Shown: positions 8,153 to 15,823 of the stretch, piece after piece
How the letters are laid out: every line of letters starts with the position of its first letter
Position numbering within the stretch: position 1 is the stretch's first letter
Assembly (NCBI GenBank): GCA_964525945.1
Contig: CAZGKX010000047.1
Location: forward strand, 1 to 22,478
Reading direction: 5' to 3'
DNA length: 22,478 nucleotides
Origin: CAZGKX01 sp964525945
Lineage (GTDB): Bacteria; Pseudomonadota; Gammaproteobacteria; Legionellales; Legionellaceae
Position numbers and translations under genes: made by a program
The notes under the pieces: generated by a model
What the model saw: only the letters and a program-made list of their open reading frames with translations
Told to the model about the DNA's origin: nothing
Databases searched by the model: none

Positions 8153-8961
8153 AACGCCAACAAAGCCGAACGCCGAACATATTTTCTTTGCAATTGATCA
8201 GGCAAAATTTCTTTTTATTAAAAGGTGCGCTTTTATCTGATATTTCTCAGCGCTATGCTGGATCGATGGCCGGTATTTTTTGGGTATTTATATACCCCGT
8301 CATTTTATTTTTTATTTATGCAACGTTGTATTTGTTTATATTTAGAATCAAGCCTGCCGATATGACGAGTCAGGTATATATGATCTATATCATGAGTGGA
8401 TTGTTGCCTTTTTTAGGCTTTTCAGAAGGGTTGACGTCAGGCACAATGTCTTTGTCCAATAAAAAATCGTTGTTGTTGAACACCGTTTATCCCTCCGAAT
8501 TTATTCCTTTACAAGCCGTTTTAGCAAGCCATGTAACGTTATTGGTTGGCATTGCAATGCTTGTTATCAGTCATTTGGTGTTATTAAAAACCATTCATTG
8601 GTCCGTGTTGATGGTTCCATATTTGATCGTTTTGCAGGTGATGTTTACCACTGGCATTGTATGGGTGCTTTCCATCTTGAATTTAATGATTAAAGATATA
8701 CAGCAAACTTTGTCCTTCCTCACCATGTTATTGATGATCATGAGTCCGATAGCATATACACCCAGTATGGTACCCGCCTCTTTAAAATTCATCATGTACT
8801 TGAATCCATTTTCGTATTACGTATGGTCTTATCAAGATTTATTCGTCAACGGTCTTGTTAGCCAAAATCTCATCATTGCAACGATCCTTAGTGTCTGTAG
8901 TTTTGCATTGGGGTATACATTTTATTCAAAATTTAAAAAGGTATTTTATGAATTTGCATGA
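8149..8961 (+). CDS. wzm: Polysaccharide ABC transporter permease Wzm, 270 aa
   Basis: ABC-2 type inner-membrane permease. About six membrane segments are visible, near residues 36-66, 74-92, 117-142, 147-177, 181-200 and 238-260, with the soluble amphipathic N-terminus typical of Wzm (LIRQNFFLLKGALLSDISQR). Wzm and Wzt form the exporter that moves a completed, lipid-linked O-polysaccharide across the inner membrane. The ATG lies in an ATGA overlap with the preceding 2-epimerase gene, and its last 14 bases overlap the start of wzt, so stoichiometric synthesis of the two halves is likely. Length is normal for the family. Confidence 0.93.
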   Translation: MKRQQSRTPNIFSLQLIRQNFFLLKGALLSDISQRYAGSMAGIFWVFIYPVILFFIYATLYLFIFRIKPADMTSQVYMIYIMSGLLPFLGFSEGLTSGTMSLSNKKSLLLNTVYPSEFIPLQAVLASHVTLLVGIAMLVISHLVLLKTIHWSVLMVPYLIVLQVMFTTGIVWVLSILNLMIKDIQQTLSFLTMLLMIMSPIAYTPSMVPASLKFIMYLNPFSYYVWSYQDLFVNGLVSQNLIIATILSVCSFALGYTFYSKFKKVFYEFA

Positions 8962-10324
8962 TGATAATGCAATTGTGTTCAATGATGTTTGTAAAATATA
9001 TCGCCTTTATAAAAATCATCGGCAAATGGTGTTGGATGTACTTGGCTTCAAACAAAAAAATATAGAATCATTTTTTGCGCTTCATCAAATCAATTTAACG
9101 ATTAAGAAAGGGGAGCGTATTGGTCTTATTGGTAGAAATGGAGCTGGTAAATCGACGTTATTAAAACTCATCACAGGTAATTTTGCAGCTACCCGTGGTG
9201 NNNNNNNNNNATGGCAAGCGTTGATGAACACGGGTTTGGGTTTTCATCCTGAATTTACCGGGATGGAAAACATAAAAGCATCACTGTTGTACAATGGTTT
9301 AAATAAACAAGCGTACCAGCACGCCATCGACGACATTGTTGATTTTGTTGAGTTGGGCCAGTTTATTGATCAACCTCTCAAAACATATTCGCTTGGCATG
9401 CAAACACGTTTATTTTTTGCTGTTGCCACGGCCATTCAACCTGAAATTTTGATCGTGGATGAAGTATTAGGCGCGGGCGATAGTTATTTCAGTGCCAAAA
9501 GCGCTGAGCGAATGAAAAAGCTAACAAATTCTGGCTGTACATTATTGTTGGTATCCCATTCCACGCAACAAATTTTGCAATTTTGTGATCAAGCCATTTG
9601 GCTGGAGTGTGGTCGTATTGCTATGCAAGGAAGGGCTATAGATATTGTCAAAGCCTATGAAGCTTATTCTAAAGAGTTGGAATTCAAATCGAAAGCGTTG
9701 ATCGATCAATTCCCGGAAAAAAAGGACTCGGTGATCCAGTCCGATTGGTTGCGTGAAAAATTATTAAACGATGTTTTGCGCCATCATAAAACTCCAGACG
9801 CCAACGGTAACATGAGCACTGCGTCACGTTGGGCTGCTCATGAGAATGGTCTCAAGATTACTGAAATTAGACTTTTGGATGAGCATAATAAGGCCGCTCA
9901 AGCGATCACAGCAGGCCAGTTTTTAACCATCGAAGTCACCATCACCGCATCCACTGCCGGTCTGTTTGATGTGTATTTTATGATTTTATTGTTCACTGAA
10001 GATGGGCGTTGGTTATCAAGGCATTGCAGTGAACACCACACCCTGGCAATGGGTGTGAGTGAATCTTACACCACCACACTTACCTTTGAAACGTTGTTGT
10101 TAGGTCAGGGAAAATACATGTTTTCAGCAGGGATTTACAAAGTATTGGATTTACATGACTTGTCGACCGCAAGGTACTATGATCTTCTTTCCAGAAGTTT
10201 TGAATTTGAAGTGGCCGGTTATTATCAACACGATGAAACCGTGTTTTATCATCCTGCGACATGGCAGTTGCCGGCCAATCAAGCGACTGTGCAAACCGCT
10301 GCAACCCTCGAACACCATGGATGA
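8948..10324 (+). CDS. wzt: Polysaccharide ABC transporter ATPase Wzt with C-terminal O-antigen-binding domain, about 458 aa, interrupted by N
   Basis: ATP-binding subunit partner of Wzm. Walker A GRNGAGKST (62-70), signature YSLGMQ (147-152), Walker B ILIVDE (167-172) and switch His in LLVSH (H204) are all present. The region from about residue 285 to the end is the beta-sandwich domain found in Wzt proteins that recognise the finished non-reducing end of their own polymer. The ATG at 8948 is preferred over one at 8855 because homologues begin at this point, an AAAAGG lies 8 bases upstream, and it gives a normal overlap with wzm. Ten undetermined bases fall at residues 85-88, between Walker A and the conserved FHPEFTG. 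The frame continues correctly on both sides, so the gene is probably intact. Confidence 0.92.
   Translation: MNLHDDNAIVFNDVCKIYRLYKNHRQMVLDVLGFKQKNIESFFALHQINLTIKKGERIGLIGRNGAGKSTLLKLITGNFAATRGXXXXWQALMNTGLGFHPEFTGMENIKASLLYNGLNKQAYQHAIDDIVDFVELGQFIDQPLKTYSLGMQTRLFFAVATAIQPEILIVDEVLGAGDSYFSAKSAERMKKLTNSGCTLLLVSHSTQQILQFCDQAIWLECGRIAMQGRAIDIVKAYEAYSKELEFKSKALIDQFPEKKDSVIQSDWLREKLLNDVLRHHKTPDANGNMSTASRWAAHENGLKITEIRLLDEHNKAAQAITAGQFLTIEVTITASTAGLFDVYFMILLFTEDGRWLSRHCSEHHTLAMGVSESYTTTLTFETLLLGQGKYMFSAGIYKVLDLHDLSTARYYDLLSRSFEFEVAGYYQHDETVFYHPATWQLPANQATVQTAATLEHHG
9201..9210. other. Assembly gap inside wzt (10 undetermined bases)
   Basis: Ten N interrupt the wzt frame. Related Wzt proteins, as I remember them, have about 8 residues between the TxG after Walker A and the conserved QALxxTGLGFHPE segment; the given sequence has only 5 (four undetermined plus Trp). 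The real gap is therefore probably nearer 19 bases than 10. Either length keeps the reading frame. Confidence 0.95.
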
Positions 10325-10330
10325 TGAATA

Positions 10331-12088
10331 ATGTGTGGTATTGTTGGAATAATTAACACCGCCGGAAGCAGTGCTTCCTACGTGCAGCAAATTCAAACCA
10401 TGAATGAGGTTCAGCATCATCGTGGTCCTGATGATTCAGGTGTTTGGGTATCCACGTGCCAAAACGTGCATTTTGGCCATAAGCGGTTGTCAATTCTTGA
10501 TTTAAGTCACAATGCCTCTCAGCCGATGCTTTCTGGGGATGGACAATATGTGTTGGTCTTTAATGGGGAAATTTATAATTACCAAGCTTTGCGCGATGAA
10601 TGCCTGCAATTAGGCAGCATTTTCCGTAGCAATTCGGACAGTGAAATTATCATTGAAAGCTATCGTCATTGGGGCGAAGCTTGTGTTCGGCGTTTTCGCG
10701 GCATGTGGTCTTTTTTATTGTACGATATGGCCAACCAGACAATCATGATTTCGCGCGATCCTTTTGCAATCAAGCCGCTTTATTATAGTTTTTATAAGGG
10801 CCATTTTTATTTTGGATCAGAGTTAAAATCACTGACTCGCGTGTCTGACTTTTTCAAAGAAGAAGATCGGGTGACATCGCAGCTTTTTTTGGAGCATGGT
10901 TATCTGGAGCGGCAAGATTGGACTTTTTATAAACATATCAAGCGTTTTCCTCATGCACACTATGCATTGCTGTCTTTGCATAAACAACAAACCACGTTGA
11001 ATTTTATTCGTTATTGGCATCCTAACGTTGCTATTGATTACTCCATGACCTTTAAGAGAGCCGCGGCAACGCTTAAAGAGTTGCTGTATGACTCCGTCAA
11101 ACTTCATCTCCATAGCGATGTGCCAATTGGTTCGTGTTTAAGCGGGGGTATAGATTCTTCGGCGATCGTCTGTATTGGTTCACAGTTAAAACAGGGCACG
11201 CCATTTAACACGTTCACCACCCATTATCCGTCTCATTCTGAGCTTGATGAAACGTTGTGGGCAAAAAAAGTGATCGATCACACTCGGGCCCACGCGCATT
11301 TTACAGAACCAACGCGCGCTTTGTTTCAAGAACATTTAAATGATTTGATTCATACGCAAGATGAACCGTTTGGCAGCATGAGTATTTTTGCCCAATATTG
11401 TGTGTTTAAAAAAATAGCTGAAACTTCGATCAAAGTTGTTTTAGATGGGCAGGGGGCTGACGAAATGTTAGCCGGGTATATGGGGTTTATACCCAGTTAT
11501 TTTGCTGATCTCATTAAAAAACGTAAATATCTGTCCTTGGTTCGAGAGTTATTGTCTTTTAAAGACATGAACATCCAATGGGATGCGAAGCACGTATTAA
11601 AAAACATGATCAAAAAACGTTTTTCGCGTGCGGCACGATTAAATGTACCGCGCCCAACACAGCTGGGCGATGAAATGGATTTTCGTTTAAATCAATTGTT
11701 ATTGAATTTTAACAGTTTTGAAGAGCGCTTGGAAAATTTACTCAGTGAATCCAATATTCCACAGCTGCTTCGCTATGAAGATAGAAATTCCATGCGTTTT
11801 TCTCTTGAATCCCGAGTGCCTTTTTTGGATACTGAATTGGTGGATTTTGTGCTTTCATTGCCTGCCAACTTTCGTATTCGTCACGGTTATACAAAGGCCG
11901 TGCTCAGGGAAGCACTAAAAGATGTCATCCCTGAGTCCATTCGTAAACGTCGCGACAAATTAGGCTTTCCTGCCCCTGAAAAACAATGGATGAAGGAGGG
12001 ATTTGGTATTGATGTCTCCCAAAATGGTGGAAAAGAATGGCGGAATTTTATTCACCAGCGATGGCAGCAATTAATCATTATGACCTAA
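10331..12088 (+). CDS. asnB: Second AsnB-type glutamine amidotransferase, 585 aa
   Basis: Same family as the first operon gene but clearly diverged. Nucleophile Cys2 in MCGIVGII, RGPDDSG (31-37), KRLSILDL (51-58), FNGEIYNY (N78), NSDSE (D103), pyrophosphate loop SGGIDSS (271-277), then YEDRNSMRFSLESRVPFL and RRDKLGFPAP. All key residues are retained, so it should be active. The ATG is 6 bases after the wzt stop; its ribosome binding site (GGATGA) overlaps the end of wzt. Its C-terminus is about 70 residues shorter than in the first copy. Two intact AsnB-type enzymes in a glycan operon suggest two different carboxyl targets, or amidation at two points in assembly. A role in free asparagine synthesis is less likely from context. 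Confidence 0.92.
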   Translation: MCGIVGIINTAGSSASYVQQIQTMNEVQHHRGPDDSGVWVSTCQNVHFGHKRLSILDLSHNASQPMLSGDGQYVLVFNGEIYNYQALRDECLQLGSIFRSNSDSEIIIESYRHWGEACVRRFRGMWSFLLYDMANQTIMISRDPFAIKPLYYSFYKGHFYFGSELKSLTRVSDFFKEEDRVTSQLFLEHGYLERQDWTFYKHIKRFPHAHYALLSLHKQQTTLNFIRYWHPNVAIDYSMTFKRAAATLKELLYDSVKLHLHSDVPIGSCLSGGIDSSAIVCIGSQLKQGTPFNTFTTHYPSHSELDETLWAKKVIDHTRAHAHFTEPTRALFQEHLNDLIHTQDEPFGSMSIFAQYCVFKKIAETSIKVVLDGQGADEMLAGYMGFIPSYFADLIKKRKYLSLVRELLSFKDMNIQWDAKHVLKNMIKKRFSRAARLNVPRPTQLGDEMDFRLNQLLLNFNSFEERLENLLSESNIPQLLRYEDRNSMRFSLESRVPFLDTELVDFVLSLPANFRIRHGYTKAVLREALKDVIPESIRKRRDKLGFPAPEKQWMKEGFGIDVSQNGGKEWRNFIHQRWQQLIIMT

Positions 12089-12111
12089 CCCATACAAGGA
12101 CATCACCTTTT

Positions 12112-14523
12112 ATGACTGTTTTTAGTAAAATCAATGCCAGCATGGACGCAGTTGTCATGTTGACCATGTCGAATTGGAAAACGGAACTGCGCAGCAATCG
12201 TTACCATTATGCATCGCGTTTTTCGCAACTGTACCCTGTCATTTTTGTGCAAGCTGATTTAACTGAACCTGGCTATCAATTTGAAAACACCGAATGCAAC
12301 AATGTTTTTATATTGCACGTCTACTTTAATTTCCACCGTCAAAAACAAGCGGATTTAATTGCAGAAGCCCTTAATTCAAAAGGCATTATTGCGCCATTGC
12401 TCTGGATTTATCAGCCTTTGTTTTTAAATTATATCCAACAGGCTTACGCGGTTGATAAAATTTACCATGCCACCGAGGACTATTTTTCACCGGACTATCC
12501 TGTTGATCTATCAAAAAATGAGTTTTTTTTGAGTTCTTTGATGCAGGTCATGGCGATCGTCAACGAAATCATATGTGTTTCTCCAGGTGTACGAGACAGC
12601 ATTGTTCAAACCAATTCTAAATGGACCCATAAAACACGAGTCATCAGCAATGGTTGTGATTATGAATTTTATCGAGAAGCTACGAGCCATAAAACAGGCT
12701 CCGAAAAAATAGCGTTGTACCAAGGCAATATTTTCAATAAAATTGATTTTGCATTGCTTATCGGTGTGGTTGAACAATTACCCGACTGGCAATTTCAATT
12801 TTGTGGCCCCGTTTTGTGCGCGAATGATCCTGAATGGACGCATTTGCTTTCTTATAAAAATGTCAGTTATTTAGGCACATTAACACCCGAACAAGTCAGA
12901 GAGCGATCAACAAACGCTACCGTGGGGCTTATTCCGTTTCGACAGACTCAAAATTTGGTCAAAAAAACGTTTCCTTTGAAAGCTTTTGAGTACATGGCCT
13001 GCCAATTGCCCGTCATCTCAACCCCAATTGATGCATTGAATGGGTTCGGTGATGTATTTTTGTTTGCTGATTCAGTTGATGCTTTTGTAAAACAGATGCT
13101 GGTCGGTGAGGCACTATCCAGTGATGTCGCTTTTATTCAAAAATCATTGGTCCTTGCTCATGGCCAATCTTACAATGGCAAATTCGTGAAGTTGATTACA
13201 GGGATAAACGATCGAATTTCTGTAAAAAGAGAACATCAATTTACACAAAAATTAAATATATTGGTTTTATTTGAGTCAAAAAGTTACGCTGTAAGTGCTG
13301 TTAAAGAACACATTGATAGTTTTCAAAAATATTCACAACATCGCGTGACTTATATGGATGGCACGCAAGCCGGTGTTGCTCTGCATGGTTATGATGCGGT
13401 GGTGATTCATTATTCGCTAAGGCTGTCGGTGTTGTCTGGAAATTGGACGTTGTCGCCAACGATGAGGCAACGTTTAAAACAGTACGTTGGTTTAAAAATT
13501 GCGTTTATTCAAGATGAATACGACACCACCAACACGGCCATCCAGTGGTTGAATGACTTAGGCGTGCAGCTTGTTTTTACTTGTGTACCGGAATGTTCAA
13601 TTGATAAAGTCTATTCAAAACAACGTTTGCCTTGTGTGACGTTTCTTCCTAATCTCACAGGGTATGTCCCTGACTCACTGATCCACTACCCGGTAAAACC
13701 TGTTGAGCAACGCAATATTCACATTGCCTACCGGGGTCGTAATTTACCTTTTTGGTACGGTGATTTGGGTCAGGAAAAAGAATTTATTGGCAAAAAAATG
13801 AAAGAAATTTGCGCTCAAAACAACATTATTGAAGACATTGAATGGGACGCTTCAAAGCGCATTTACGGTGATGCATGGTACGCCTTTCTTGCCTCTTCAA
13901 AAGCGACTTTGGGCACGGAAAGCGGTTCAAATGTATTCGATTTTGATGGGGAATTGAGTGGAAAAATCAGCCAATACTTGGAAAAAAATCCACAGGCAGA
14001 TTATAACGAAATTTTTAATTTATTTTTAAAGGAACATGAAGGTTTAATAAAAATGAACCAAGTGTCTCCTAAAATATTTGAAGCCATTTGCTTGCACACA
14101 GCGTTGGTTTTATTTGAGGGCGATTATTCCAATGTTTTAATACCCGACTTGCATTATATTGTGCTTAAAAAAGATTTTAGTAATATTGACAATGTGTTGC
14201 AAAAAATCAACAACGATGACTTTTTAAAAACATTAACGGAAAGAGTATACACAGATATTATTTTAAGTAACAAATACTCTTATCAATCGTTCATTGATTA
14301 TTTTGATGGTACTTTAAATCGTTTTATTGACAAAAAAAATGCACCACCTTGTCCTTTTTTAAACGACGAACAAGTAAAAAGAGGCTTTGCCAAAGCCGTG
14401 TGCCAATTGTTTATAAAAGCAGCATCGTTTTCGATGGTCAAAAAAAGTATTTTAATTTTAAAAAAGAATGGCAAACACCATTGGTTAACATTGATTAAAA
14501 ATAAAATCATGAAGTACAGTTAA
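12112..14523 (+). CDS. Two-domain glycosyltransferase: GT4-type domain fused to a CgeB-like domain, 803 aa
   Basis: Residues 1 to about 375 form a GT4-like glycosyltransferase: YHATEDYF, CVSPGVRDS, ISNGCD and the donor-site PLKAFEYMACQLPVIST (E293). From residue 380 to about 735 comes a second domain shared with the next two genes: HYSL (433), QDEY (467-470), LTGYV, YRGR (540-543), WYGDLGQEK, RIYG (583-586), TESGS (602-606), SPKIFEA (652-658), HYI (681) and KDFSNID (687-693). The SPxxFEA region resembles the donor-binding end of CgeB-like/group 1 glycosyltransferases. A basic tail follows (740-803), rich in Lys and hydrophobic residues, possibly for membrane contact. The ATG at 12112 (AAGGA at 12096-12100) is preferred over one at 12037 inside the preceding gene. 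Linkages are unknown; a cytoplasmic, inner-membrane-associated bifunctional transferase is inferred. Confidence 0.85.
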   Translation: MTVFSKINASMDAVVMLTMSNWKTELRSNRYHYASRFSQLYPVIFVQADLTEPGYQFENTECNNVFILHVYFNFHRQKQADLIAEALNSKGIIAPLLWIYQPLFLNYIQQAYAVDKIYHATEDYFSPDYPVDLSKNEFFLSSLMQVMAIVNEIICVSPGVRDSIVQTNSKWTHKTRVISNGCDYEFYREATSHKTGSEKIALYQGNIFNKIDFALLIGVVEQLPDWQFQFCGPVLCANDPEWTHLLSYKNVSYLGTLTPEQVRERSTNATVGLIPFRQTQNLVKKTFPLKAFEYMACQLPVISTPIDALNGFGDVFLFADSVDAFVKQMLVGEALSSDVAFIQKSLVLAHGQSYNGKFVKLITGINDRISVKREHQFTQKLNILVLFESKSYAVSAVKEHIDSFQKYSQHRVTYMDGTQAGVALHGYDAVVIHYSLRLSVLSGNWTLSPTMRQRLKQYVGLKIAFIQDEYDTTNTAIQWLNDLGVQLVFTCVPECSIDKVYSKQRLPCVTFLPNLTGYVPDSLIHYPVKPVEQRNIHIAYRGRNLPFWYGDLGQEKEFIGKKMKEICAQNNIIEDIEWDASKRIYGDAWYAFLASSKATLGTESGSNVFDFDGELSGKISQYLEKNPQADYNEIFNLFLKEHEGLIKMNQVSPKIFEAICLHTALVLFEGDYSNVLIPDLHYIVLKKDFSNIDNVLQKINNDDFLKTLTERVYTDIILSNKYSYQSFIDYFDGTLNRFIDKKNAPPCPFLNDEQVKRGFAKAVCQLFIKAASFSMVKKSILILKKNGKHHWLTLIKNKIMKYS

Positions 14524-14533
14524 TTACGGATCA

Positions 14534-15823
14534 ATGATGACATTAAATATTCTTTTATTGTGCAATAAGCCCGGGGAGGGCAGTGCCGCTAACACGATTT
14601 CGGATCATATTGACGCCATTGTCCATTATTCTTCGCACAACGTATGGTTGCACTCAACCATCGGCGACATCTCCAACAAACTTGATCTTCATAAATTTGA
14701 TGCCATTATTGTTCATTATTCGTTAAGCATCATCAGTGATTACTTTCTTTCAAAATCTGCCAAACAAAGGCTCCGTGCCTACAATGGTTTGAAAATTGTT
14801 TATGCGCAAGATGAATACCGACAAATCAACAAAATGGTTGAAGAACTGGCGTTTTTGCGAACGGATGTTTTATTTTCGTGTTTTCCTGCACATGAATTGG
14901 ACAAGATTTATTGCCCTCAAAAATTACCATCCCTTGCCAAATACAATAATTTAACGGGTTATGTTCCGGCACGCTTACTCTCACAAGCCCATCTTGCTCC
15001 TATTCATAACCGTCCTGTGCATGTTGGGTATAGAGGTAGGAAGTTGCCTTATTGGTATGGTGAGCTTGCGTATGAAAAATGGAGTATTGTGGATAAATGG
15101 CAGCAATGCCCAGCCGCTCAGTCACTCCATGTGAATTTATCGTACAATGAAAAAGATCGAATTTATGGAGCACAATGGCTGGATTTTCTTTTGTCGTGTA
15201 AAGCCACACTTGGTGTGGAAAGTGGTGCCAGTGTTATGGATTTTACAGGCGAATTAGAAGCTTGTATCGATAAGCACCAATTAACCTACCCCAAAGACAG
15301 CTTTCAACGTGTACAAGAAAAATATTTACGGGATCATGAGGGTAAACACCAACTCAATCAAATCTCACCACGCTGTTTTGAAGCCATTGCTTTAAAAACG
15401 GTTTTGGTTCTTTATGAAGGGGAATATTCGGGTATTCTGGTGCCGGAACGGCATTATATTGCCCTTAAAAAGGATTTCAGCAACATTGATCACGTTGTGG
15501 CTTGTTTAAAAGACGATGATTATTTGCAGCACATGGCGGATGTGGCTTACCAAGAAATTGCCTTGAATGAACAATACAGTTACCAAACATTTATGAAAAA
15601 ATGCGATGAAATTATTGAGCTGGAGCTTGCTCAACGACAAAAATCTGTGGTTGCTGCGGGATATGATGTTGGGCAATTTGAACGTGATTGCAAACACCGC
15701 TCTTTTTTTAAAAAAATAGTTCAAAGAGCAATGTCTATCTACCAAAAATCGCCCCCCTCCATGCGACTGCTGATTAGAGTTTGTTTTCGATTAACCACTG
15801 CTTTTAAGATGATAACCCGATGA
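14534..15823 (+). CDS. CgeB-like glycosyltransferase, paralogue of its neighbours, 429 aa
   Basis: Consists of the same domain as the C-terminal half of the preceding protein. Conserved landmarks: HYSL (61-64), QDEY (92-95), NLTGYV (139-144), YRGR (166-169), WYGELAYEK, RIYG (209-212), VESGAS (228-233), NQISPRCFEA (275-284), HYI (307-309) and KDFSNID (313-319). The last 60 residues are basic and hydrophobic, ending FRLTTAFKMITR, which suggests peripheral attachment to the inner membrane. Two adjacent ATG codons (14534 and 14537) could each start the protein; ACGGA at 14526-14530 fits either. The gene begins 10 bases after its paralogue. SPRxFEA together with a nucleotide-sugar-type Rossmann core points to glycosyl transfer, but donor and acceptor are unknown and the family is not one I can name. 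Confidence 0.82.
   Translation: MMTLNILLLCNKPGEGSAANTISDHIDAIVHYSSHNVWLHSTIGDISNKLDLHKFDAIIVHYSLSIISDYFLSKSAKQRLRAYNGLKIVYAQDEYRQINKMVEELAFLRTDVLFSCFPAHELDKIYCPQKLPSLAKYNNLTGYVPARLLSQAHLAPIHNRPVHVGYRGRKLPYWYGELAYEKWSIVDKWQQCPAAQSLHVNLSYNEKDRIYGAQWLDFLLSCKATLGVESGASVMDFTGELEACIDKHQLTYPKDSFQRVQEKYLRDHEGKHQLNQISPRCFEAIALKTVLVLYEGEYSGILVPERHYIALKKDFSNIDHVVACLKDDDYLQHMADVAYQEIALNEQYSYQTFMKKCDEIIELELAQRQKSVVAAGYDVGQFERDCKHRSFFKKIVQRAMSIYQKSPPSMRLLIRVCFRLTTAFKMITR

Noticed and set aside
8855..8947. Wzt start 31 codons earlier
   Set aside because: It would lie inside wzm and adds residues absent from Wzt proteins; ATG at 8948 fits the family.
12037..12111. Upstream ATG for the two-domain transferase overlapping the second AsnB-type gene
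   Set aside because: The added 25 residues do not look like the family start; ATG at 12112 has AAGGA upstream and follows the previous stop.
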